Shown here: positions 39,038-46,960 of the stretch, piece after piece
Numbering within the stretch: the first letter of the stretch is position 1
How the letters are laid out: every line of letters starts with the position of its first letter
NCBI RefSeq assembly: GCF_046156265.1
Contig: NZ_JAWDIR010000033.1
Span: 186,001-250,000, forward strand
Direction of reading: 5' to 3'
Source: CAMDHY01 sp046156265
GTDB lineage: Bacteria; Pseudomonadota; Alphaproteobacteria; Rhizobiales; Segnochrobactraceae
Length of the DNA: 64,000 nucleotides
Position numbers and translations under genes: made by a program
Notes under the pieces: model-generated
Databases searched by the model: none
The model's input: the letters and a program-made list of their open reading frames with translations, nothing else
Told to the model about the DNA's origin: nothing

Positions 39038-41758
39038 CTACCGTCCCCGTCGCCGACCGCCCGGCCGCGTGTTCGTCACGGCGAGGTCCGGGCGGCCTTT
39101 CGGGCGCTCGTCGCCCTCGCGCAGGGGGACGGTCCTGTCGGTGCCGGGACCCATGTCGTCGAGGGAGGGCTTGGCCGCCTTGCCGCGACCGAGGGCTTCC
39201 TTCGACGGCATGTTGCCGGTGGCGCCGTACTTGCGCTCGCCCTTGAAGCGGCCGGCGGTGCCCTCGACGTCGGACTGGCGGGCGAGCGGGTCGTCGGCGA
39301 CGGCGAGCTCGGTCGCCTGCAGGCGCTTCAGCTCGTCGCGCAGGCGGGCCGCCTCCTCGAACTCGAGGTTGGCGGCGGCGTCGCGCATCCGCTTCTCGAG
39401 GTCGCCCATGTGGGCCTTGAGGTTGTGGCCGACGAGCGTGCCCGGCGCCGCCAGGCCCGCCTCGACGGTGACGTGGTCGCGCTCGTAGACCGAATCGAGG
39501 ATGTCGCCGATCGAGCGCTTCACCGATTCCGGCGTGATGCCGTGTTCCTCGTTCCAGGCGAGCTGCTTGGTGCGGCGCCGCCCGGTCTCCGCCATCGCCC
39601 GCTCCATCGAACCGGTCATGCGGTCGGCATAGAGGATGACGCGGCCGTCGACATTGCGGGCGGCGCGGCCGATCGTCTGCACCAGCGACGTCTCGGAGCG
39701 CAGGAAGCCCTCCTTGTCGGCGTCGAGGATGGCGACCAGGGCGCACTCGGGAATGTCGAGGCCCTCGCGCAGGAGGTTGATGCCGACGAGGGCATCGAAG
39801 GCGCCGAGGCGGAGGTCGCGGATGATCTCGATGCGCTCCAGCGTGTCGATGTCGGAGTGCATGTAGCGCACCCGCACCCCGCGTTCGTGCAGGTACTCGG
39901 TAAGATCTTCGGCCATGCGCTTGGTCAGCACGGTGACGAGCGAGCGGTAGCCTTTCGCTGCCACCGCCTTGACCTCGCCGAGCAGGTCGTCGACCTGGCT
40001 CTTGGCCGGCCGTATGTCGATCGGCGGGTCGACGAGGCCGGTCGGGCGGATCACCTGCTCGACGAAGACGCCGCCGGACTGGTCGAGCTCCCACTGGGCC
40101 GGCGTCGCCGAGACGGCGATCGTCTGCGGCCGCATGGCGTCCCATTCCTCGAAGCGCAGCGGCCGGTTGTCCATGCAGGACGGCAGGCGGAAGCCGAACT
40201 CTGCGAGCGTCGCCTTGCGGCGGAAGTCGCCGCGGTACATGCCGCCGATCTGCGGCACGGTGACGTGGCTCTCGTCGACGAAGACGAGGGCATTGTCGGG
40301 CAGGTACTCGAACAGCGTCGGCGGCGGCTCGCCGGGCAGGCGGCCGGTGAGGTAGCGCGAGTAGTTCTCGATGCCGGCGCAGGAGCCGGTCGCCTCCATC
40401 ATTTCCAGATCGAAGCGGGTGCGCTGCTCGAGCCGCTGCGCCTCGAGGAGCCGGCCGGCGCGGGTGAGCTCGACCAAGCGGCCCTTCAGCTCTTCCTTGA
40501 TCGAGCGGATCGCCTGGGCGAGCGTCGGCCGCGGCGTGACGTAGTGGGAATTGGCGTAGATCTTCACCGACTTCAGGCTGTCGGTCTTCTGGCCGGCGAG
40601 CGGGTCGAACTCGACGATCGATTCGATCTCGTCGCCGAACAGCGTGACGCGCCAGGCGCGGTCCTCGTAGTGGGCGGGGAAGATCTCGATGGTGTCGCCG
40701 CGCACCCGGAAGGTGCCGCGGGCGAAGCCGATGTCGGCGCGCTTGTATTGCAGGGCAACGAGGTCGGCGAGGAGCTGGCGCTGGTCGACCGCCTCGCCGA
40801 CCTCCACCGCGAAGGTCATCGCCGTGTAGGTCTCGACCGAGCCGATACCGTAGATGCACGACACCGACGCGACGATGATGACGTCGTCGCGCTCGAGCAG
40901 CGAGCGGGTGGCCGAATGGCGCATCCGGTCGATCTGCTCGTTGATCGAGGATTCCTTCTCGATATAGGTGTCCGTGCGCGGGACGTAGGCCTCGGGCTGG
41001 TAGTAGTCGTAGTAGGAGACGAAGTACTCCACCGCGTTGTCGGGGAAAAAGCTCTTGAACTCGCCGTAGAGCTGCGCCGCCAGCGTTTTGTTCGGCGCGA
41101 GCACGAGGGCGGGCCGCTGGGTGCGGGAGATCACCTGAGCGGCGGTGTAGGTCTTGCCGGAGCCGGTGACGCCGAGGAGCACCTGCATGCGCTCCTTCTG
41201 GTCGACACCGGCGACGAGCTCCTCGATCGCCTGCGGCTGGTCGCCCTTCGGCTCGAACGGCGAGACGAGCCGGAACGGGATGCCGCCTTCCGACTTCTCC
41301 GGCCGGACCGGCCGGTGCGGCGCCCACGAGCCGTCGCGGAATTCCGGGCGGCCCTTCTGGATGAGCTCTTCGAGCGCGGCGACGGTGGCGGTGACGGCGT
41401 TCGCCGGCAGGGTCCCGGCATCCTCGAGCGAGATGTCGAGGCCGGCGACGGGGTTGAGGCCGCCGGCGACGCGCTCCTTGGCCGTCTTGCCGCTGCCGCC
41501 CGTCGAGGTACCGCGGGCCGTGCGCGACGGGCCGGCCTTCGATGGCTTGGCCTTGCCGGCGGGTGTGGGCACCGCCGGTTCCGCCGGCAGCCGGTCGGCG
41601 TCGGCGATCTCGGCCGCCCAGTCGGCGATCGAGCCGCCGAGGGGGACGCCGGACAGTGGCGCCTGCGGCGCTTCGCCGAAGCCGTCGGGGCCGCGGTCGA
41701 GGATCGTCTCGGGGGTGCGGGGCCGGACCGAGGAGCGGGGGAGGGAGGGGCGCGCCAT
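39038..41758 (-). CDS. uvrB: excinuclease ABC subunit B
   Basis: A 906-residue UvrB, the helicase-like damage-verifying subunit of nucleotide excision repair. The core has Walker A GVTGSGKT, the beta-hairpin SYYDYYQPEAYVPRTDTY, DESH in VFVDESHVT, and the helicase motif TIGRAARNVDGRVILYAD; the UVR domain (DLEKRMRDAAANLEFEEAARLRDELK) follows. About 155 Pro/Ala/Lys-rich residues precede the core and about 75 basic residues follow the UVR motif. Such extensions, absent from E. coli UvrB (673 residues), are known in Hyphomicrobiales. Confidence 0.96.
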   Translation of the reverse strand: MARPSLPRSSVRPRTPETILDRGPDGFGEAPQAPLSGVPLGGSIADWAAEIADADRLPAEPAVPTPAGKAKPSKAGPSRTARGTSTGGSGKTAKERVAGGLNPVAGLDISLEDAGTLPANAVTATVAALEELIQKGRPEFRDGSWAPHRPVRPEKSEGGIPFRLVSPFEPKGDQPQAIEELVAGVDQKERMQVLLGVTGSGKTYTAAQVISRTQRPALVLAPNKTLAAQLYGEFKSFFPDNAVEYFVSYYDYYQPEAYVPRTDTYIEKESSINEQIDRMRHSATRSLLERDDVIIVASVSCIYGIGSVETYTAMTFAVEVGEAVDQRQLLADLVALQYKRADIGFARGTFRVRGDTIEIFPAHYEDRAWRVTLFGDEIESIVEFDPLAGQKTDSLKSVKIYANSHYVTPRPTLAQAIRSIKEELKGRLVELTRAGRLLEAQRLEQRTRFDLEMMEATGSCAGIENYSRYLTGRLPGEPPPTLFEYLPDNALVFVDESHVTVPQIGGMYRGDFRRKATLAEFGFRLPSCMDNRPLRFEEWDAMRPQTIAVSATPAQWELDQSGGVFVEQVIRPTGLVDPPIDIRPAKSQVDDLLGEVKAVAAKGYRSLVTVLTKRMAEDLTEYLHERGVRVRYMHSDIDTLERIEIIRDLRLGAFDALVGINLLREGLDIPECALVAILDADKEGFLRSETSLVQTIGRAARNVDGRVILYADRMTGSMERAMAETGRRRTKQLAWNEEHGITPESVKRSIGDILDSVYERDHVTVEAGLAAPGTLVGHNLKAHMGDLEKRMRDAAANLEFEEAARLRDELKRLQATELAVADDPLARQSDVEGTAGRFKGERKYGATGNMPSKEALGRGKAAKPSLDDMGPGTDRTVPLREGDERPKGRPDLAVTNTRPGGRRRGR

Positions 41759-41773
41759 GGATCAAAAGTAGAA

Positions 41774-41804
41774 CGCCGGCGCCCCCGGGAAAAGGGCGCC
41801 GGCG
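41774..41804 (-). terminator. hairpin terminator between the methyltransferase gene and uvrB
   Basis: CGCCGGCGCCC (41774-41784) pairs perfectly with GGGCGCCGGCG (41794-41804). On the minus strand it is followed by TTCTACTTTTG, just before the uvrB start, so it should end the upstream gene. Confidence 0.7.
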
Positions 41805-41844
41805 CGATTTTGTTCGGTGCGGGGTCCGCGGACGACCCCCGCGC

Positions 41845-42852
41845 TCACGCCGCGAGGCAGGTGCGGGCGATCGCCGCCACGTGGCGGTCGTCGGTGCCGC
41901 AGCAGCCGCCGAGGATGGTGAAGCGGCGGTGACGGGCGCGCAGCGCCGCGTAGTCTCGGCCGAGCGTGTCGGGATCGCCGGCGTCGAGATCGGTCGAGGA
42001 GTCGAGCTCGGCATGGCTGCGGGTCGAGGCGTTGGCCCGCACGCCGCGCAGCCGGGCGAGCCACGGCTCTCCGGCCTCCACCGCGGCGTCGATCATCGCG
42101 GCGAAGTGGGTCGGGTGGGCGCAGTTCACCATGTAGTAGGCCGGCGCGCCGTCGCTCTCGCGCTCGACGAAGCCGATCGCCTCGCCGAGGCTCTCGCCGC
42201 TCGGCAGGCGCGCGTCGGTCTCCAGGGTGAAGGAGATGCACGAGGGCAGCCCGGCCGCAGCGGCGGCGCGGGCGTAGCCGGCGGCCTCGGCGGCGTTGGT
42301 CATCGTCATCGCCGCCACCATGTCGGCGCCGGCCTCTGCGAAGAGCTCGGCCTGGAAGCGTCCGTAGGCCTCCGCCTCGGCCACGGACATCGCCGCCCCG
42401 GCGACATAGCCGTCGCCGCGCGGGCCGACGCAGCCGCCGACCACGACGGGCGTTGCTTCGGTCTCGAATTCCTGCCGCAGCGGGTGCAGCATCGCCACGG
42501 CGGCGCGGTTGAGATCGGCGAGCGTGGCGCGGTCGTAGCCGAGCTTTGCGCCCCAGTCGGGACTGGCCCGCCAGGTGACACTGTCGAGGACGAAGCCGAC
42601 GCCATGGGCGCGGGCGATCTCGAGGTAGCGGCGATAGTAGGCCTCGAGGATCTCGCGCCCGCCGGGACGGTCGAGCATCGTCACCGAGGCGAAGTGCGGC
42701 AGCTCGAGGCCGTCGTGAAAGATCAGCGTCGTCTCGAGCCCGCCATCGGACAGGAAGGGCTTGTCGGCGAGCTGCGGCAGCGCGTGGCGCCAGCGGGGAG
42801 CGGCGGCGGCTCGGGCGGCGCCGGCCGCGTCGTCGTAGATTTTCATCAGCAT
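41845..42852 (-). CDS. homocysteine S-methyltransferase family protein
   Basis: A 335-residue protein of the Hcy-methyltransferase (MmuM/BhmT) family, a Zn-dependent barrel that transfers a methyl group to a thiol such as homocysteine. FLSDGGLETTLIF is the N-terminal motif; the zinc ligands are Cys in YYMVNCAHPTHF and the Cys pair in GGCCGTDDRH. The methyl donor may be S-methylmethionine or betaine; sequence alone does not say. Several in-frame ATGs (42861, 42852, 42846) compete; 42852 is used because GGATGAAG lies just before it. It is divergent from a TetR gene. Confidence 0.87.
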   Translation of the reverse strand: MLMKIYDDAAGAARAAAAPRWRHALPQLADKPFLSDGGLETTLIFHDGLELPHFASVTMLDRPGGREILEAYYRRYLEIARAHGVGFVLDSVTWRASPDWGAKLGYDRATLADLNRAAVAMLHPLRQEFETEATPVVVGGCVGPRGDGYVAGAAMSVAEAEAYGRFQAELFAEAGADMVAAMTMTNAAEAAGYARAAAAAGLPSCISFTLETDARLPSGESLGEAIGFVERESDGAPAYYMVNCAHPTHFAAMIDAAVEAGEPWLARLRGVRANASTRSHAELDSSTDLDAGDPDTLGRDYAALRARHRRFTILGGCCGTDDRHVAAIARTCLAA

Positions 42853-43082
42853 TGGCTTCATCCAGCAATATCGCACAGTCATGGAGCCGCCGGCACCTCG
42901 CCCGGCGGCTGGAACACCGCCGAAACTGCCCGACGGCCGTCTCTCCGACCAGTCGACCCGTGGTACAGGTCGCAGAGATGCTTTTCGCCATGGCCACGAT
43001 GCGCGAGCATGGTGGTGATCCGGTTCACATCCTCGTCCACTGCACCCGCGGTACACTGACACGATCGTGAAGGGACGCGAAG

Positions 43083-43706
43083 ATGCACAGGGAGCCACGC
43101 CGCGGAGCCGAGACCCGCGAGAAGATCCTCGAGACAGCGGAGGCCGCCGTGCTGGCGAAGGGATTCGCCGCCACCTCGATCGAAGAACTGATCGCCGCCG
43201 TCGGCATCACCAAGAGCGGTTTCTTCTATCATTTCAGGGACAAGAACGCCCTCGCCCGGGCGATGATGCAGCGCTATCTCGAGCACGACAACGCCGTCCT
43301 CGACGAGCTCCTGCGCCGTGCCGACGAACTCGACGAAGACCCGCTGCACGGCATGCTGGTCGCCCTGAAGCTGTTCGCCGAGACGATGGCGAACCTGAAG
43401 GAGGCGCATCCCGGGTGCCTCGCCGCCTCCTTCTGCTACCAGGAACAGCTGTTCGACCGCGAGGTGCGCGATCTCAACGCCGCCGGCGTGCTCGCCTGGA
43501 GGAAGCGCTTTCGCGAGCGCTTCGCCGTCATCGCCGAGCGCTATCCGCCGCGACGCCCCGTCGACCTCGACGCGCTCGCGGACATGGCCGCCTCGACGGT
43601 GGAGGGTGGGCTTCTGCTCGGCAAGATGCTGCACGACCCGAAGATCCTGCCGGCGCAGATCCTGCTCTTCCGCGAGCTCGTCAAGGCGACGTTCGCGCCG
43701 GACTGA
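43083..43706 (+). CDS. TetR/AcrR-family regulator
   Basis: A 207-residue repressor-type regulator. The N-terminal helix-turn-helix is in SIEELIAAVGITKSGFFYHFRDKNALARAM (about residues 32-61). The ligand domain includes HPGCLAASFCYQEQLFD and ends KMLHDPKILPAQILLFREL. It sits 230 bp from the divergent homocysteine methyltransferase gene and may control it. No obvious operator palindrome was resolved. Confidence 0.9.
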   Translation: MHREPRRGAETREKILETAEAAVLAKGFAATSIEELIAAVGITKSGFFYHFRDKNALARAMMQRYLEHDNAVLDELLRRADELDEDPLHGMLVALKLFAETMANLKEAHPGCLAASFCYQEQLFDREVRDLNAAGVLAWRKRFRERFAVIAERYPPRRPVDLDALADMAASTVEGGLLLGKMLHDPKILPAQILLFRELVKATFAPD

Positions 43707-43719
43707 ACGGCGCGGCGGC

Positions 43720-44538
43720 TCACAGCGTCGTCGCGGCGTTCCCCTTGAACAGGATCGGGCCGGTCGGGCGTCCGGTGGGCGAGCCGGTGGCAGGCTCGAG
43801 CGTGATCTCGAAGAGCTGCTCGGGTCGTGTCTCCGGCAGGCCGCCGGTGGAGAGCCGGACGGTGCGCGGGCGGTCGAGCAGGCCGATCGAGACGGGGCCG
43901 CGCTCGTCGCTCCACTTCGTCCACACCTCCAGCGCCCGGCCGCTCGGCACCGGGACGTTCTCGAGCGGCAGCAGCTCGGCCGTGCCGTCGGCGAAGACGT
44001 TGACGACGGCGCCGATCTCGCCGGTCTCAGCGACGAGCACGGCGATGTAGGTCGGCGGCGGCGGGGCCAGAGCCATGCGGCCGAGGCCGACGGCGAGCAC
44101 GATCGCCGCGGCGGTGGCGACGGCGGCGAAGCCGCGCCACAGCGTCAGGCTGTGCCACCATTCGGCGAGGCCGCCGGTGCGCGGCGGAGGGGGCGCGGTC
44201 GGGGGCGCAGTGACCGGTCGCGGAGCCACGGCGGGGGTGCTCGTGACGGCGACGGTCGCCGCGGCAGCCTGCGGCGGCAGGTCGGGGGCGGTGGCGAGGG
44301 CCGTCTCGATGCGATGCCAGAAGGCCGCGTCGGGTACGACCGGGGCGGCGCTCGCGTCGATCTCGGCGAAGCGGGCGCGCCAGCGGGCGACGGCTTCCGC
44401 GAGCGCCGGTTCGGCGGCGAGCCGGGCCTCGAACGCGGTCTCGGCAGGCCCTTCCAGCAGGCCGGCGACGTACTCGCCGGCCAGCATGTCGTCCTCGGGG
44501 CCGATCGGGGTGCCGGCCGGGGGTGCGGGAGTGCTCAT
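43720..44538 (-). CDS. RskA-type anti-sigma factor
   Basis: A 272-residue single-pass membrane protein. The cytoplasmic N-terminus DDMLAGEYVAGLLEGPAET is the usual sigma-binding opening. A Pro/Ala/Thr-rich linker (about 95-120) leads to the helix GFAAVATAAAIVLAVGLGRM (about 133-152). The periplasmic RskA domain includes VNVFADGTAELLPL, PSGRALEVWTKW and ends FEITLEPATGSPTGRPTGPI. Its ATG overlaps the sigma-factor stop by four bases, the classic sigma/anti-sigma coupling. Regulated proteolysis of this protein should release the sigma factor. Confidence 0.9.
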   Translation of the reverse strand: MSTPAPPAGTPIGPEDDMLAGEYVAGLLEGPAETAFEARLAAEPALAEAVARWRARFAEIDASAAPVVPDAAFWHRIETALATAPDLPPQAAAATVAVTSTPAVAPRPVTAPPTAPPPPRTGGLAEWWHSLTLWRGFAAVATAAAIVLAVGLGRMALAPPPPTYIAVLVAETGEIGAVVNVFADGTAELLPLENVPVPSGRALEVWTKWSDERGPVSIGLLDRPRTVRLSTGGLPETRPEQLFEITLEPATGSPTGRPTGPILFKGNAATTL

Positions 44539-45104
44539 CCCATGCACTCCCTGAGCGCCAGCAGCGAGCGGCGGATCCACGTCTTCGTCGTGCCGAGCGG
44601 CACGCCGAGCTTTCCGGCGATCTCGCCGTGCGTCAGCCCGTGGGCGTAGGCGAGCAGGAGGACGCCGCGGCGGCGCTCGTCGAGGGTCTCGAGGCAGCGG
44701 CGCAGCAGGCTGGTGTCGGAGAGCAGCGAGACGACGGCCTCGGGATCGGGGGCGTCGTCGGCGACATCCGGCAGGTCGTCGTCGGGCGAGACCTCGCGGC
44801 CGGAGGTGCGCAGCAGCGTCAGGCAGCGGTTGCGCAGTATCACGTAGACCCAGGTGCGGCCGCCGCCGAGCTCCGGCCGGTAGCTCGCGGCACCCCGCCA
44901 GATGCGCAGGAAGGCGTCCTGGACGGCCTCCTCGGCAAGGTCGCGCCGGCGCAGCATGCGGGTCGCGACGCCGAGCATCGTCGCCGCCTCGACGTCGTAG
45001 AGCCGGCGCAGCGCCGTCCTGTCGCCGCCGGCACACAGCACGATCAGGCTGGCGTGTTCGTCCGCGTCTGATGCGCGCGCGGTCGTCCGCGTCTTGTCGG
45101 CCAC
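44535..45104 (-). CDS. ECF sigma factor (SigK/RpoE type)
   Basis: A 189-residue extracytoplasmic-function sigma factor. Region 2 runs ALRRLYDVEAATMLGVATRM then LAEEAVQDAFLRIWRGAASY; region 4 includes LDERRRGVLLLAYAHGLTHGEIAGKLGVPLGTTKTWIRR. GTG 45104 is preferred because GGGAG lies eight bases upstream; the frame is open for 26 more codons. It is followed by its RskA-type anti-sigma gene, and faces the DUF4394 gene across 254 bp, which is the likely target promoter region. I could not fix a -35/-10 pair by eye. Confidence 0.92.
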   Translation of the reverse strand: MADKTRTTARASDADEHASLIVLCAGGDRTALRRLYDVEAATMLGVATRMLRRRDLAEEAVQDAFLRIWRGAASYRPELGGGRTWVYVILRNRCLTLLRTSGREVSPDDDLPDVADDAPDPEAVVSLLSDTSLLRRCLETLDERRRGVLLLAYAHGLTHGEIAGKLGVPLGTTKTWIRRSLLALRECMG

Positions 45105-45358
45105 GATCACGTCTCCCGTCCGGCGCCACGCGGGCACACCGATCCGCCTCGGACTACGCACCATCCGACGGTGTGGATGCAAGCGGACGAAAAAATCAGC
45201 CTCTCCCGCATCCGCCGGCGCCGCCGCCGGGTAGCCGCTTCAGGACGACCAAGGAGCGGTCGGCCGGATCGGGCGCGGCGGCATCGTCGCCGGGCCTCCC
45301 CCTCGCGGCGCACTGGCAGGCCGGAGCGCCGGCGACGACAAAATCCTGGAGGTGACCC

Positions 45359-46198
45359 ATGTCTCATCGCAACGACAGCCCGGCCGCTCGGACCGCGACC
45401 CGCCCCGGCCGCCTGCACCCGCTCGTGCTCGGCGGCGTCGCCGCCACCGTCGCGGCCCTCGCCGCCTCCGCTGCGCCGGCCGGCGCCGCGACCGTGTTCG
45501 CGCTCGTCGGCGACGACCGGCTGGCGATGGTCGACCCGTCGACGCGCGTCGTCGCCGCCCCGGTGGCGATCGAGGGTGTCAAGGGCCGCATCCTCGGCAT
45601 CGACGTCCGCCCGGCGGATGGCAAGCTCTATGCGCTCTATGCCGACGGCACGATCGCCGTCGTCGATCCGAAGCGCGGCCGCGCCGAAGCGAAGGCGAAG
45701 CTCGAGACGATGCTGCCCGACGGCGTGATGGCGACCGTCGACTTCAACCCGGCCGCCGACCGGCTGCGGGTGATCGGCTCGGACGGCACCAACCTCCGCG
45801 TCAACGTCGACGACGGCAAGGTCGTCACCGACGGCACGCTCGCCTTCGCCGAGGGCGACATGCACAAGGGCGAGGCGCCGATGATCGTCGCCGGCGCCTA
45901 CACCAACTCGGTCGCCGGCACCAAGGAGACCGCCCTCTACGACATCGACGGCACCATCGGCGCGCTGGTGAAGCAGGCGCCGCCGAACGACGGCGTGTTG
46001 AACGCCGTCGGCAAGCTCGGCATCATGCCGAAGGCGGTGGCGTTCGACATCGTCTCGGACGGCAAGGGCGGCAACACCGCCTGGATGGTCGCCGACGGCC
46101 GGCTCTACACGGTCGACCTCGCCAGCGGCCGCGCCACCGAGACGGGGGCGCTGCAGGGCGTCGAGGCGGACGTGCGCGACATCGCCGTGATGCCTTGA
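45359..46198 (+). CDS. DUF4394 exported beta-propeller-like protein
   Basis: A 279-residue exported protein with a signal peptide whose hydrophobic core is ATVAALAASAAPAGA, ending near residue 44. The mature part is the DUF4394 domain, made of repeated short beta units (VFALVGDDRLAMVDPSTRVV, GIDVRPADGKLYALYADGTI, TVDFNPAADRLRVIGSDGTN). The function of DUF4394 is not established. GGAGGTGACCC before the ATG is a good Shine-Dalgarno. Its divergence from the ECF sigma/anti-sigma pair suggests it belongs to that stress regulon. Confidence 0.88.
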   Translation: MSHRNDSPAARTATRPGRLHPLVLGGVAATVAALAASAAPAGAATVFALVGDDRLAMVDPSTRVVAAPVAIEGVKGRILGIDVRPADGKLYALYADGTIAVVDPKRGRAEAKAKLETMLPDGVMATVDFNPAADRLRVIGSDGTNLRVNVDDGKVVTDGTLAFAEGDMHKGEAPMIVAGAYTNSVAGTKETALYDIDGTIGALVKQAPPNDGVLNAVGKLGIMPKAVAFDIVSDGKGGNTAWMVADGRLYTVDLASGRATETGALQGVEADVRDIAVMP

Positions 46199-46303
46199 AC
46201 TCAGGCTGAAAGCGGTCGCGACCGCCTGCAAAAACGGCTTACGAATCACATCGATCGCACGTAAGCTTCGATTGTCGTCAACGAACTGAAAGGAGGTGAT
46301 CCG

Positions 46304-46378
46304 GTGTCTCATTGTCACAAGCTGCGGTCGTCGGATCGCGCGGTCACGGTTCTCTCCTTCGGAGGTCCGGTCGCGTAA
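46304..46378 (+). CDS. 24-residue micro-ORF with a perfect Shine-Dalgarno
   Basis: GTG TCT CAT TGT CAC opens a 25-codon frame ending TAA at 46378; the peptide begins MSHCHKLRSSDRAV and ends LSFGGPVA. AAAGGAGGTGATCC (46289-46302), complementary to the whole 3' end of 16S rRNA over 14 bases, ends one base before the GTG, with GGAGG seven bases away. Two hairpins and a T-tract follow. CTCCTT inside the frame (46354-46359) can pair either with the SD or with GGAG just downstream (46361-46364). It could be a leader peptide, a microprotein or part of a regulatory RNA. I do not recognise the family. Confidence 0.55.
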   Translation: MSHCHKLRSSDRAVTVLSFGGPVA

Positions 46379-46388
46379 GTCGACGTTC

Positions 46389-46405
46389 GTCCGGCTCCGC
46401 CGGAC
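46389..46405 (+). other. hairpin between the micro-ORF and its terminator
   Basis: GTCCGGC (46389-46395) pairs with GCCGGAC (46399-46405) around TCC. Lying between the ORF stop and the terminator, it has the geometry of an anti-terminator or pause hairpin; that role is inference. Confidence 0.5.
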
Positions 46406-46421
46406 CGCAGTTCGACAATGG

Positions 46422-46455
46422 AAGGGTCGTCCCTCGGGGCGGCCCTTCTTTGTTT
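46422..46455 (+). terminator. intrinsic terminator after the micro-ORF
   Basis: AAGGGTCGTCC pairs with GGGCGGCCCTT (stem ends 46422 and 46447, with two G-T pairs) and is followed by CTTTGTTT. It would separate the micro-ORF from the SemiSWEET gene unless read through. 46456-46593 shows nothing else. Confidence 0.8.
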
Positions 46456-46593
46456 CTGCGACGTAGCCCGGCCCGCTCCTGACGGCTGCGAGCCACCGCC
46501 GCAGGAACGCCGCATTGACAGCCGAGCGTCGGCCGTCACACACACGTGTCGCCGGTGGCGCCTCCCCCGCCTCCCGCTCTCAGGGCTCGTTCC

Positions 46594-46854
46594 ATGTCGT
46601 TAGAGGTCGTCGAGGCGATCGGCTTCGTCGCCGCCTTGCTCACCACGCTGTGCTGGCTGCCGCAGGCCTTCAAGATCCTGCGCGAGCGCCAGACGGCGGG
46701 GATTTCGCTGCCGACGCAGATCGCCTTCACCTCCGGCGTCGCCTGCTGGCTCGTCTACGGCATCGCCCTCGGCAGCCCGTCGGTGACGATCGCCAACGCC
46801 GTCACCCTGATGACGTCGGGGGCGATCCTGGCCTTGAAGCTGCGCTACGGCTGA
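46594..46854 (+). CDS. SemiSWEET-type sugar transporter
   Basis: An 86-residue protein with three membrane helices and the PQ-loop motif CWLPQAFKILRERQT (about residues 20-34), followed by CWLVYGIALGSPSVTIANAV with the conserved Asn near the C-terminus. This is the single triple-helix bundle of bacterial SemiSWEETs, which dimerise and carry sugars such as sucrose passively. ATG 46594 gives the standard length. Confidence 0.9.
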   Translation: MSLEVVEAIGFVAALLTTLCWLPQAFKILRERQTAGISLPTQIAFTSGVACWLVYGIALGSPSVTIANAVTLMTSGAILALKLRYG

Positions 46855-46960
46855 TCGCCCGCGTGCCGCCACATCGGCGGCGTAGGGAACGATCGTCCCG
46901 GGCGTTGCTCGTCCGCCGGACCGCATGGGTCCTCGCGGCCCGGCGCCCGTGGAGACCGCC

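Noticed and set aside
37847..41932. A plus-strand open frame of 1361 codons antisense to the pstS-like gene and uvrB
   Set aside because: It has the composition of a reverse-frame shadow (Ala/Arg/Gly/Asp/Glu/His/Val-rich, no domain), and the opposite strand holds well-defined genes. The same applies to long frames at 14374-16755 (+) and 17317-19758 (-), among others.
46289..46302. Possible 16S rRNA 3'-end fragment (AAAGGAGGTGATCC)
   Set aside because: Only the 14-nt anti-SD complement matches; the adjoining conserved 16S sequence is absent, and it is properly spaced for the GTG start.
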